Positions 1 to 7,685 of a DNA stretch of 64,000 nucleotides are shown piece by piece; positions within the stretch are counted from its first letter, which is position 1; every line of letters begins with the position of its first letter. Position numbers and translations under genes: made by a program. Source of the DNA: Rhodospirillaceae bacterium (GTDB taxonomy: Bacteria; Pseudomonadota; Alphaproteobacteria; TMED109); NCBI GenBank assembly GCA_902615805.1, contig CACMQH010000001.1:221222-285221 (forward strand), in the 5' to 3' direction. The notes beneath the pieces were generated by a model. It was not told the DNA's origin. It did no database searches and saw only the letters and a program-made list of their open reading frames with translations.

Positions 1-269
1 TGAGAACAAGGATCTAAGTTTTCATCATGAAGAAGGTTTTGTTGAGAAACGTATGCTATGTAAGGACCGTCATCATTTTCAGCAAATAGATGGTAAAATG
101 GCTGATTTCGCTTTGGCCTTATATCTTGAGGTATAGAATCGTACCATTCTTCGCTATTCATAAACTCAGGATCAACATCGAATATTACACCTCTAAATGG
201 GTAGTATCTATGCTTAACTAATTCACCTATTGTGAATATTGGAGTATCTAATTTTTTTTTATCTTTCAT
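1..269 (-). CDS. hspQ: Heat shock protein HspQ (YccV-like), C-terminus cut by window edge
   Basis: Translating the reverse strand from the ATG at 267-269 gives a protein that begins MKDKKKLDTPIFTIG and continues through HRYYPFRGVIFDVDPEF, EEWYDSIP, QPFYHLFAEN and AYVSQQNLL. These are the signature blocks of the HspQ/YccV hemimethylated-DNA-binding-like family, a cytosolic protein of roughly 100 residues that in enterobacteria influences DnaA stability and protease activity. The frame stays open to the window edge, so about 89 residues are visible and the last few are missing. It is divergent from the CoxL-like gene, sharing an 83 bp AT-rich gap. The family call is secure; the physiological role here is inferred from the family. 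Confidence 0.88.
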   Translation of the reverse strand, partial: MKDKKKLDTPIFTIGELVKHRYYPFRGVIFDVDPEFMNSEEWYDSIPQDIRPKRNQPFYHLFAENDDGPYIAYVSQQNLLHDENLDPCS

Positions 270-352
270 AGTAAGATTATAATTATAAATTACTATTTTT
301 CAATATTGTAATATTGTTTTATATTAATAAAAAAACATAAAGGAGAAAGTTA

Positions 353-2650
353 TTGAAGTTTGGTATTGGACAATCTGTTAAAAGAAAAGAGGATGATAAG
401 TTTTTAACTGGATCTGGTTGTTATAATGATGATATCAATTTTAAAGATCAAGTTTATATGTATATTGTTAGATCTCCGTATGCTTTTGCTAAAATTTTAA
501 ATATAAATTATGAAAAAGCTAAAAGGTGCAATGGTGTATTGGAAATCTTAAGTAATGACACAATTAAAAATATGAATATAAATCCTATGTATCCAGGTTT
601 TAAGGTAACAAATAAAGATGGCACTCAAATGCTAGATACCTTTAGAAATATTTTAGCTAATCAAATAGTAAGATATGTAGGCGAACCAGTACTAGCTATT
701 ATTGGGCAAACTAATGAAATAGCCGAAGAGGCAGCAGATTTTATTGAAATTGAATATGAAGAAATGCAAAGCACTACTAATATAAATGATGCCATAAGAA
801 ATAAAGCTCCAATTGTTAGAGATGAACTATCAAGTAACATTTGCTTTGATTGGGAGTTAGGAGATATTAAAAAAACTGAAAATGCATTAAAAAATTCAAA
901 ATATATTACCTCAATTGAATTAGTGAATAATAGATTAGTACCAAATCCCATTGAATGCAGAAGCAGCATTGGTCAATATAACCTAGATTCTGATACATAC
1001 AACTTGTATTGTTCTAGTCAAGGAGTACATAGTTTAAAAAAGAAATTATCTAGTATATTAAATATTAAAGAAGATAAATTAAATGTTTTTACACCTGATG
1101 TTGGTGGTGGGTTTGGAATGAAGATTTTTAATTATCCAGAATACGTGCTTACTCTGGCAGCCTCTAAATTAACGAATAGACCAGTAAAGTGGGTAGCAAA
1201 AAGATCCGAGAGTTTTATATCTGATATTCATGGTAGAGATCATATTAGTACTGCAAAGTTAGGGTTTGACAAAAGCTACAATATTACAGCATTGATGGTA
1301 AATACTTATGCAAATATAGGGGCTTATATTTCTGATTTTGGAGTTTTTATTCCTACTTACGCAGGAACAGCTATGCTTACTGGCTGTTATAAGATTTCTA
1401 ATGCATATGCAAATGTAAAAGGTGTTTTTACTAATACTAACCCTGTAGATGCGTATAGAGGAGCTGGAAGGCCTGAAGCAGCTTACTTAATAGAAAGGCT
1501 TATGGATAAGTCAGCCAGAGAACTAAATATTAGTCCTCTAGAAATAAGAAAAATTAATCTTATTGAAGAAAAGGATATGCCTTATAAAACACCATTAGGT
1601 CATACATATGATAGTGGCAATTTTAAAAAAAACCTATCTGACTGTTTAGCACTTTCTGATTATAACTCCTTTGATAGAAGAAAAAGTTTATCATTGAAAA
1701 ATAATAAATATAGGGGCATTGGTATCTCAACTTATATAGAGGCCTGTGGTGGTGGTGGTCCAGAGTATTGTTATTTAAAAATTGGAGGAAATGGCAATGT
1801 TGAAGTCAAAATAGGTACGCAATCTAATGGACAAGGTCATTTAACATCATACTCTCAAATTGTTTCAGAAGTACTAGATATTGATATTAATCAGATCAAT
1901 ATAATTCAAGGTAATAGTATGGAAATACCAAAAGGTTCTGGAACTGGAGGATCAAGGTCAATGCCCGTAGGCGGCAATGCTTTATTTCTTGCCTCAAAAA
2001 AGTTTTTAAAGAATACACAAGAGTTGCTAGCTGAACACTTAAAAACTGATCCCAACAATATTATTTATAAAAAAGGATTATTTAAATTTAACAATAAAAA
2101 TTATTCTTTTTCTGATCTAACTAAATTATTTAACACACTAGAACCCTTAAACATAAATGCAGATTGGACTCCTCAATCTGGAACATATACCTACCCTAAC
2201 GGTACTCATATTTGTGAATTAGAAATAGATAAACTTTCTGGTTTTGTAAAAATTTTAAGCTATTCGGTAATTGATGATTTTGGAAAAGTTATTAATCCAT
2301 TATTGTTAGAAGGTCAAGTTCACGGAGGTATTGCACAAGGTATTGGTCAAGCCTTATTTGAAGAAACAATTTATGATAATAATACAGGACAACTACTAAG
2401 CGGTTCCTTTATGGACTACGCTATTCCAAGGGCTAGTGATATACCATCTATAAGATTTAATTATAATGAAATTCTTTGTACTACTAATCCATTAGGAATT
2501 AAAGGAGCAGGAGAAGCGGGCGCTATAGGAGCACCACCTGCAGTAATTAATGCAGTATGTAATGCTTTAGATATAGATCATATTGATATGCCTGCAAAAC
2601 CTGAAAAAGTGTGGAAGATATTGTCTAATAAAAATCCTAACGGATTATAA
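353..2650 (+). CDS. CoxL-like (form II) molybdopterin-binding hydroxylase large subunit
   Basis: A 765-residue member of the xanthine oxidase / aerobic CO dehydrogenase large-subunit family, which binds the Mo-molybdopterin cytosine dinucleotide cofactor and oxidises small organic or aldehyde-like substrates in the cytosol. The active-site loop around residues 367-373 reads AYRGAGR, the form II signature, not AYxCSFR of true CO dehydrogenase, so CO is unlikely to be the main substrate. The C-terminal catalytic Glu motif GAGEAGAIGAPP is present near residue 720. The start is TTG at 353, chosen because AGGAGA (341-346) lies six bases before it and the family N-terminus (GQSVKRKEDDKFLTGSG) follows at once. 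No medium (FAD) or small (2Fe-2S) subunit gene and no XdhC-like chaperone adjoin it, which is unusual. The exact substrate is unknown. Confidence 0.85.
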   Translation: MKFGIGQSVKRKEDDKFLTGSGCYNDDINFKDQVYMYIVRSPYAFAKILNINYEKAKRCNGVLEILSNDTIKNMNINPMYPGFKVTNKDGTQMLDTFRNILANQIVRYVGEPVLAIIGQTNEIAEEAADFIEIEYEEMQSTTNINDAIRNKAPIVRDELSSNICFDWELGDIKKTENALKNSKYITSIELVNNRLVPNPIECRSSIGQYNLDSDTYNLYCSSQGVHSLKKKLSSILNIKEDKLNVFTPDVGGGFGMKIFNYPEYVLTLAASKLTNRPVKWVAKRSESFISDIHGRDHISTAKLGFDKSYNITALMVNTYANIGAYISDFGVFIPTYAGTAMLTGCYKISNAYANVKGVFTNTNPVDAYRGAGRPEAAYLIERLMDKSARELNISPLEIRKINLIEEKDMPYKTPLGHTYDSGNFKKNLSDCLALSDYNSFDRRKSLSLKNNKYRGIGISTYIEACGGGGPEYCYLKIGGNGNVEVKIGTQSNGQGHLTSYSQIVSEVLDIDINQINIIQGNSMEIPKGSGTGGSRSMPVGGNALFLASKKFLKNTQELLAEHLKTDPNNIIYKKGLFKFNNKNYSFSDLTKLFNTLEPLNINADWTPQSGTYTYPNGTHICELEIDKLSGFVKILSYSVIDDFGKVINPLLLEGQVHGGIAQGIGQALFEETIYDNNTGQLLSGSFMDYAIPRASDIPSIRFNYNEILCTTNPLGIKGAGEAGAIGAPPAVINAVCNALDIDHIDMPAKPEKVWKILSNKNPNGL

Positions 2651-2661
2651 AATAATTGTAA

Positions 2662-3621
2662 TTAAATAAATGCTTCTTCCCATGTACCCGTAGTAGCTGC
2701 TTTTGAGTACTCCGTTGCCCTATTTTCAAAAAAATTCGTGTGTTCTACTGCATTTAACATCTCATCCATCCATGGCAATGGATTTGTATTTATTTTATAT
2801 ATAGGCTGTAATTTAAGTTGGTTTAAACGAATATCTGCCATATATCTCATATATCGTTTTACTTCTTCAGGTCTGAGCCCTTCTACTTTTCCTAATTCAA
2901 ACGCTCTATCAATAAAAGCATCTTCATGTTCTATCATAGTGTTACAAGCTATATAAAGATCCCTCTCTAATTCTTCTTTGTTTATTTCAGGGTTTTCACT
3001 AACAAAAGTATTATAAAGTTTAATAATTGATTCTGTATGGAGGCTTTCATCTCTTGCTGACCAAGTCACTATTTGTCCCATTCCCTTCATTTTATTAAAT
3101 CTAGGAAAATTTAAAAGAATTGCAAAAGTAGCAAATAACTGTAAGCCTTCTGTAAAACCTCCAAATATTGCTAAGGTTTTTGCAATATTTATTTTTGTCT
3201 TAGTGTTAAATTTTTGCATATAATCGTATTTATCCCTCATTTCTTTTATCTCAAGAAATGCCGAATATTCAACTTCTGGCATACCTATTGTATCTAACAA
3301 ATGAGAATAAGCAGCAATATGAATAGTCTCCATATTAGAAAAAGCTGACAGCATCATACACACTTCTGTAGGTTTAAATACTCTAGAGTAATGACTCATA
3401 TAACAATTATTAACTTCTATATCAGATTGAGTGAAAAATCTAAAAATTTGAGAAAGTAAATTTCTTTCAGGCTTAGTTAATTTTCTATTCCAATCTGAAA
3501 CATCATCAGCTAAAGGAACTTCTTCAGGTATCCAGTGAATTCTCTGTTGCTGTAGCCAAGCATCGTAAGCCCAGGGATATTTAAATGGTTTATAAATTCT
3601 TTTTGTATCTAATAATGACAT
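2662..3621 (-). CDS. nrdB: Class I ribonucleotide reductase, beta subunit NrdB
   Basis: The 319-residue radical-generating subunit of class I ribonucleotide reductase, partner of NrdA. It carries the di-iron and tyrosyl-radical motif METIHIAAY (Glu, His and the radical Tyr, aligned to E. coli E115, H118 and Y122), plus the later ligand blocks TEGLQLF and SARDESLH. The C-terminal tail GTWEEAFI resembles the peptide that docks onto NrdA. No ATP-cone is fused to its N-terminus. It lies 14 bases downstream of nrdA on the same strand and is presumably cotranscribed from the promoter region upstream of nrdA. It converges on the CoxL-like gene with an 11 bp gap. Confidence 0.95.
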   Translation of the reverse strand: MSLLDTKRIYKPFKYPWAYDAWLQQQRIHWIPEEVPLADDVSDWNRKLTKPERNLLSQIFRFFTQSDIEVNNCYMSHYSRVFKPTEVCMMLSAFSNMETIHIAAYSHLLDTIGMPEVEYSAFLEIKEMRDKYDYMQKFNTKTKINIAKTLAIFGGFTEGLQLFATFAILLNFPRFNKMKGMGQIVTWSARDESLHTESIIKLYNTFVSENPEINKEELERDLYIACNTMIEHEDAFIDRAFELGKVEGLRPEEVKRYMRYMADIRLNQLKLQPIYKINTNPLPWMDEMLNAVEHTNFFENRATEYSKAATTGTWEEAFI

Positions 3622-3635
3622 TTTTCCTCTCTACT

Positions 3636-5525
3636 TTATTGGCAAGATAAACATTCCTCATAATCTAACTGATTACCATAAGGTTCCTCGCCTTCATTTA
3701 TTTTACCTTTTATAGGAACTTCAGTAGTTTTTTTGTTATGCGAAACCACTTCAGCTCTTTGAATAGATAAAGATCTTAAATAATACAAGCTTTTTACTCC
3801 TCTTTTCCATGCTGAAAAATGTATCATATGAAGATCTCTTTTACTAACATCTGGTTTTAAAAATATGTTTAGTGATTGAGCCTGACAAACATAAGGAGTT
3901 CTATCCCCCGCCAACTCTATTACTCTTCTTTGATCAAGTTCAAATGCAGTTTTAAAAACTGCTTTTTCTGAATCATCTAAAAATTCAAGATGTTGTACAG
4001 ACCCTTTATTAATTGTTATCGAAGACCAAATCTCTTCATTATCTTTTCCTTTTTCAACTAATAAACTTTTTAAATGAGGATTCCTTACATTAAAGGAACC
4101 TGATAAGGTTTTTTGAGTAAAGCTATTGGCTGCTATTGGCTCAATTCCTGGTGAAGCTCCTCCACAAATTATTGAAATAGAAGCTGTAGGTGCAATTGCA
4201 ATCTTATTTGAAAATCTCTCATTTACCCCATAATCTTTTGCATCTGGACATGCTCCTTTTTCAAAAGCTAAGACTGTAGATGCTTTATCTGCTTCTTCTT
4301 TAATTTTAGAGAATATTCTCTTATTCCATACTTTTGCCATTACTGAGTCAAAGGGAATTCTTTTTTTCTGCAAAAATGAATGAAATCCCATTACACCTAA
4401 ACCTACACTTCTTTCTCTCATTGCCGAGTACCTTGCAGACTCCATTGTATCTGGAGCTCTCGTAATAAAGTCTTCCATTACATTATCTAAGAATCTCATT
4501 ACATCTTCAATAAAACCCTTTTCATTATTCCATTCATCATATTTTTCTATATTTAATGATGAAAGACAACAAACAGCTGTTCTTCTATTTCCATCCCTAT
4601 CAATTCCAGTTGGAAGAGTAATTTCACTGCATAAATTTGACATTTTAACCTGTAATCCAGCAAGTTTTTGATGGTTAGGAATGGCTTCATTAACCTTATC
4701 TATAAACAATAAATATGGCTCACCTGTCTCAATTCTTGCTGTAAGAAGTTTAATCCAAAGAGACCTTGCTTTAAGTGTTTTTTGGACAGATCCATCTTTA
4801 GGACTTTTAAGAGACCACTCCCTATCTTCTTCAACAGCCCTCATAAATTCATCTGTAATAACAATTCCATGGTGAAGGTTTAAAGCTTTTCTGTTGGGAT
4901 CTCCTCCTGTAGGCCTTCTCAAATCAATAAACTCTTCAACTTCAGGATGCCATATAGGTAAATAGCATGCTGCTGAACCTCTTCGAAGACTACCTTGACT
5001 AATTGCTAATGTTAAAGAATCCATAACCCTAATAAAAGGAACTACACCTGAGGTTTTCCCTGCTTGACCAACTTTTTCTCCTATTCCCCTTAAGTTACCC
5101 CAATAAGATCCAATACCTCCTCCTTTAGAGGCTAGCCATACATTCTCATTCCATAAATCTACAATGCTATGAAGACTATCTCCTGCTTCATTTAAAAAAC
5201 ATGAAATAGGAAGACCTCTATTTGTACCTCCATTAGATAAAATAGGAGTAGAAGGCATAAACCAATGTTTAGACATATAATCATACAACCTTTGAGCATG
5301 TTCAGCATTATCTGAAAAATAACTAGCAACCCTTGCAAACATACCCTGATAATCCTCATCAGGAAGTAGATATCTATCTTTTAGAGTTGCTTTGCCAAAT
5401 TCAGTTAAAAGTACGTCCTTAGAGTTATCTTTCTGAACGTTTATTCCAGGTTTAATTTGTACTACATTTAAGATATCAGAATTTTTTCTATTTTGATTAT
5501 CAATTTGTGCATAATTTTTTAACAT
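3636..5525 (-). CDS. nrdA: Class I ribonucleotide reductase, alpha subunit NrdA (short form, no ATP-cone)
   Basis: The 629-residue catalytic subunit reduces ribonucleoside diphosphates to deoxy forms for DNA synthesis. Visible motifs are the redox Cys in SAACYLPIWHP, the thiyl-radical Cys in MSNLCSEI, the second redox Cys in AVCCLSSLN, the radical-relay pair in SLYYLRS, and the C-terminal shuttle cysteines in EECLSCQ. The N-terminus moves straight into the core fold with no VxKRDG-like ATP-cone, so the usual dATP overall-activity switch appears absent, as in other short NrdA forms. It is first gene of nrdAB. The upstream gap of 226 bp holds DnaA, NrdR and LexA-type sites, listed separately. 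The start ATG has only a weak purine-rich stretch ahead of it. Confidence 0.96.
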   Translation of the reverse strand: MLKNYAQIDNQNRKNSDILNVVQIKPGINVQKDNSKDVLLTEFGKATLKDRYLLPDEDYQGMFARVASYFSDNAEHAQRLYDYMSKHWFMPSTPILSNGGTNRGLPISCFLNEAGDSLHSIVDLWNENVWLASKGGGIGSYWGNLRGIGEKVGQAGKTSGVVPFIRVMDSLTLAISQGSLRRGSAACYLPIWHPEVEEFIDLRRPTGGDPNRKALNLHHGIVITDEFMRAVEEDREWSLKSPKDGSVQKTLKARSLWIKLLTARIETGEPYLLFIDKVNEAIPNHQKLAGLQVKMSNLCSEITLPTGIDRDGNRRTAVCCLSSLNIEKYDEWNNEKGFIEDVMRFLDNVMEDFITRAPDTMESARYSAMRERSVGLGVMGFHSFLQKKRIPFDSVMAKVWNKRIFSKIKEEADKASTVLAFEKGACPDAKDYGVNERFSNKIAIAPTASISIICGGASPGIEPIAANSFTQKTLSGSFNVRNPHLKSLLVEKGKDNEEIWSSITINKGSVQHLEFLDDSEKAVFKTAFELDQRRVIELAGDRTPYVCQAQSLNIFLKPDVSKRDLHMIHFSAWKRGVKSLYYLRSLSIQRAEVVSHNKKTTEVPIKGKINEGEEPYGNQLDYEECLSCQ

Positions 5526-5540
5526 AATTCATACTCTTTT

Positions 5541-5574
5541 TTATCCACAACTGTTAATAATAATTTGTGGATAT
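5541..5574. promoter_or_regulatory. Inverted pair of DnaA boxes upstream of nrdA
   Basis: TTATCCACA at 5541-5549 is a perfect DnaA box; facing it, TGTGGATAT at 5566-5574 is the reverse of ATATCCACA, one base from consensus. The shared core forms an inverted repeat ATCCACAA / TTGTGGAT with a 14 bp spacer. They lie 16-49 bp before the nrdA start codon. DnaA regulation of nrdAB is established in E. coli through paired DnaA boxes in its promoter; control here is inferred from that. Confidence 0.65.
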
Positions 5575-5575
5575 A

Positions 5576-5591
5576 TTACTATATGTTGTGT
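5576..5591. promoter_or_regulatory. NrdR box 1 (candidate)
   Basis: TTACTATATGTTGTGT matches 13 of 16 positions of the NrdR consensus acaCwAtATaTwGtgt and all its strongly conserved bases. NrdR is the dedicated repressor of ribonucleotide reductase genes, and boxes normally occur as a tandem pair about three helical turns apart in the nrd promoter. This one sits directly beside the DnaA pair. Confidence 0.6.
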
Positions 5592-5605
5592 TTTATTTTT
5601 TTACT

Positions 5606-5621
5606 TATCTAAATATTGCGT
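5606..5621. promoter_or_regulatory. NrdR box 2 (candidate, weaker)
   Basis: TATCTAAATATTGCGT matches 11 of 16 consensus positions, again including all the strongly conserved ones. It begins 30 bp from box 1 (14 bp gap), close to the paired spacing known for NrdR targets. The spacing supports it more than the match alone. Confidence 0.5.
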
Positions 5622-5668
5622 ATAAGTTTGATATAGTCAATATAGAAATAAAATAAATTATTAATTTA

Positions 5669-5683
5669 GAACATAAATAGAAC
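5669..5683 (-). promoter_or_regulatory. LexA/SOS box candidate in the nrdA-pduO intergenic region
   Basis: GAAC-ATAAATA-GAAC, read on the minus strand as GTTC-N7-GTTC, is an exact match to the alphaproteobacterial LexA operator. It lies about 145 bp before nrdA and about 70 bp before the adenosyltransferase gene, so either could be the target. Only about one such match is expected by chance in a window of this size and base content by my rough estimate, but intergenic placement beside nrdA is suggestive. Confidence 0.5.
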
Positions 5684-5751
5684 AGAATCAACATAATATT
5701 TACTTACTATTAGTTATTTTAATTATAAATTAATCTATGTTATAATAGAAT

Positions 5752-6300
5752 ATGGTTAAACTAGATAAAATCTATACTAAGGGTGGTGATAGTGGTTATA
5801 CATCTATAGTTGGCGGTAAAAGAGTAAAAAAATCTTCTAATATAATAGAAGCGATAAGCAATGTGGATGAATTAAATGCTACTTTAGGTTTAATTACAAA
5901 TTATTCAAAATCTAGCCAAAAAAGAATTATACAAAATATTCAAAATGATTTATTTGACATAGGAGCAGATTTAGCTACACCATTTAGTAAAAAAAAAAAT
6001 ACTATTAGATTATCTAATAGCCAAACTACTTATCTAGAAGAGACAATTGATAAAATCAACGCTAAACTAAAACCTTTAACTTCATTTATATTACCCGGAG
6101 GTGATAAAATATCGTCATTGTATCATTTAACAAGAACTATTTGTAGAAGATGTGAAATTAGTATTGTAAAACTTAGTGAAAAAATTAAAATTAATACAGA
6201 AATTCTAAAATATATCAATAGATTATCAGATTTATTATTTGTTTTAGCAAGACAGACCAATAAAAATGAGATATTATGGAAACCATTAAAAAATAAGTGA
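5752..6300 (+). CDS. pduO: Cob(I)alamin adenosyltransferase, PduO type
   Basis: A 182-residue cytosolic enzyme that transfers the adenosyl group of ATP to cob(I)alamin to make adenosylcobalamin. It has the family's N-terminal ATP-binding block KIYTKGGDSGYT, the NVDELNATLG helix, the RTICRRCEISIVKL arginine motif and the C-terminal RLSDLLFVLARQTN block. Length and architecture are typical of the PduO family. Its start is followed 8 bp after its end by the M20 peptidase gene, so the two may be cotranscribed. I see no cobalamin riboswitch in its upstream region. An adenosylcobalamin-using enzyme is not encoded in this window; the neighbouring ribonucleotide reductase is class I and does not need it. 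Confidence 0.92.
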   Translation: MVKLDKIYTKGGDSGYTSIVGGKRVKKSSNIIEAISNVDELNATLGLITNYSKSSQKRIIQNIQNDLFDIGADLATPFSKKKNTIRLSNSQTTYLEETIDKINAKLKPLTSFILPGGDKISSLYHLTRTICRRCEISIVKLSEKIKINTEILKYINRLSDLLFVLARQTNKNEILWKPLKNK

Positions 6301-6307
6301 ATTTATT

Positions 6308-7462
6308 ATGCCTATTAAAAATAGAATAGCTTCTTTTGAAAATGAAATGATAAGTTGGCGTCATCACTTTCATGAAAACCCTGAATTAGCCTATAATGAA
6401 TTTAATACATCAAAAAAAGTTGTTGAATTATTAAAAGAGTTTGGAATTACTGAAATAGAAGAAGGTATAGGAAAAACTGGAGTTGTAGCTACTTTAGAAA
6501 ATGGAACAGGTAAAACTATAGGACTTAGAGCTGATATGGATGCCTTGCCAATATTTGAGGAAAATAAAAATAAAAAATATAAATCAAAATGTGATGGAAA
6601 AATGCATGCTTGTGGCCATGACGGACACACCACTATGCTATTAGGAGCAGCAAAATATTTATCAGAGACTAAAAACTTTAAAGGAAAAGTTGTTTTAATT
6701 TTTCAGCCTGCTGAAGAAGGTTTTGCAGGGGCAAAAGCAATGATAGATGATGGACTTTTAGAAAGATATCCTATTAATGAGATTTATGGTATGCATAATA
6801 TGCCAGGATTAGAAGCAGGCGTCCTTGCTATAGAATCTGGACCCAGACTAGCTGCTGCAGATAATTTTGTTATTGAAATTATAGGTAAAGGCGCTCATGG
6901 AGCTATGCCATCAAACTCTATAGACCCAATTGTTTGCGGTGCTTCAATTATTCAAAATCTACAACATATTGTATCTAGAAATTCTGATCCAAAAGAAACA
7001 CTTGTAATAACTGTAGCTTCCTTTAACTCTGGGCATGCTAATAATGTAATACCAAAGAGTGCTTCACTCTCTGGTACTATTAGGTATTACAATGATAAAA
7101 TTGGAGTTTTAGCAAAAAAGAGATTCTTTGAGGTTGTTAACTCAACCTGTGATGCATTTGGAGCAAAAGTAGATATTAATTTTCAAAAAGGCTATCCAGC
7201 AACTATAAATCATAAAAAACAAAGTGAATTTGCATATGATTCAGCAAAAAAAATTGTTGGCAACAAAGCTTCATCATCTCAAGCACCGATGATGGGCTCT
7301 GAGGACTTTTCCTACTTTTTAAAAAAAGTTCCTGGATGCTTTGCATGGATTGGTAATGGGCCTTCAGCATCTTTACATAACCCCAAATATGATTTTAATG
7401 ATTCAGTTTTAAGCATAGGGTCAAGTTTTTTAGCAAGTATAGCTGAAGACAGACTTTCCTAA
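6308..7462 (+). CDS. M20 family amidohydrolase (hippurate hydrolase / N-acyl amino acid deacylase-like)
   Basis: A 384-residue zinc-dependent M20D amidohydrolase. Metal-binding and catalytic blocks are all present: LRADMDALP, MHACGHDGHTTM (metal Cys and His), PAEEGFAGA (catalytic and metal Glu), YGMHNMPG, the lid-domain HGAMPSNSIDP and the C-terminal GSEDFSYF metal ligand block. The family removes acyl groups from amino acids or peptides such as hippurate or indole-acetyl conjugates in the cytosol; which substrate applies here cannot be told. No signal peptide is visible. It follows pduO by 8 bp. Confidence 0.9.
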   Translation: MPIKNRIASFENEMISWRHHFHENPELAYNEFNTSKKVVELLKEFGITEIEEGIGKTGVVATLENGTGKTIGLRADMDALPIFEENKNKKYKSKCDGKMHACGHDGHTTMLLGAAKYLSETKNFKGKVVLIFQPAEEGFAGAKAMIDDGLLERYPINEIYGMHNMPGLEAGVLAIESGPRLAAADNFVIEIIGKGAHGAMPSNSIDPIVCGASIIQNLQHIVSRNSDPKETLVITVASFNSGHANNVIPKSASLSGTIRYYNDKIGVLAKKRFFEVVNSTCDAFGAKVDINFQKGYPATINHKKQSEFAYDSAKKIVGNKASSSQAPMMGSEDFSYFLKKVPGCFAWIGNGPSASLHNPKYDFNDSVLSIGSSFLASIAEDRLS

Positions 7463-7618
7463 AAAAATATTAAAAGTAAATTTTCTTTGATTATACCTTA
7501 TAAAAAAGTTTAGAAGAAAAAGCTAATTTATAGTGAAAAAAAATTTATTATTAATGTTTGTAAGAAAAGAATTTAAAACTTTCTATTGTAATTTCTTTAA
7601 ACTTTTATTCTAATAATA

Positions 7619-7681
7619 TGGGGTGCTTAATGAAGCTGAGAATAAACCCAATGAACCTGTCCGGTAATTCAGAAAGGGAAG
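7619..7681 (+). promoter_or_regulatory. TPP riboswitch (THI element)
   Basis: The conserved TPP aptamer pieces occur in order: GGGGTGC (7620-7626), a small P3 hairpin GCTT/AAGC, CTGAGA (7636-7641), ACCC (7646-7649) pairing with GGGT, then GAACCTG (7653-7659), a GGTAAT loop and AGGGAA. The 3' strand of P4 (AGG, pairing with CCT at 7656-7658) overlaps the Shine-Dalgarno GGGAA that ends five bases before the ATG of the next gene. I infer translational repression by thiamine pyrophosphate through masking of the ribosome site. The arms P3 and P5 are short, giving a compact version of the motif. Confidence 0.88.
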
Positions 7682-7685
7682 TTTT

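Noticed and set aside
353-2650. True (form I) CO dehydrogenase
   Set aside because: The active-site loop is AYRGAGR, without the Cys of AYxCSFR.
5541-5574. DnaA boxes as part of a replication origin
   Set aside because: Only two boxes are present, with no dnaA, dnaN, parAB or hemE nearby and no cluster of further boxes. A promoter role at nrdA fits better.
5584-5751. Cobalamin riboswitch before the adenosyltransferase gene
   Set aside because: I found none of the conserved B12-box pieces (such as GCCACTG) in the gap.
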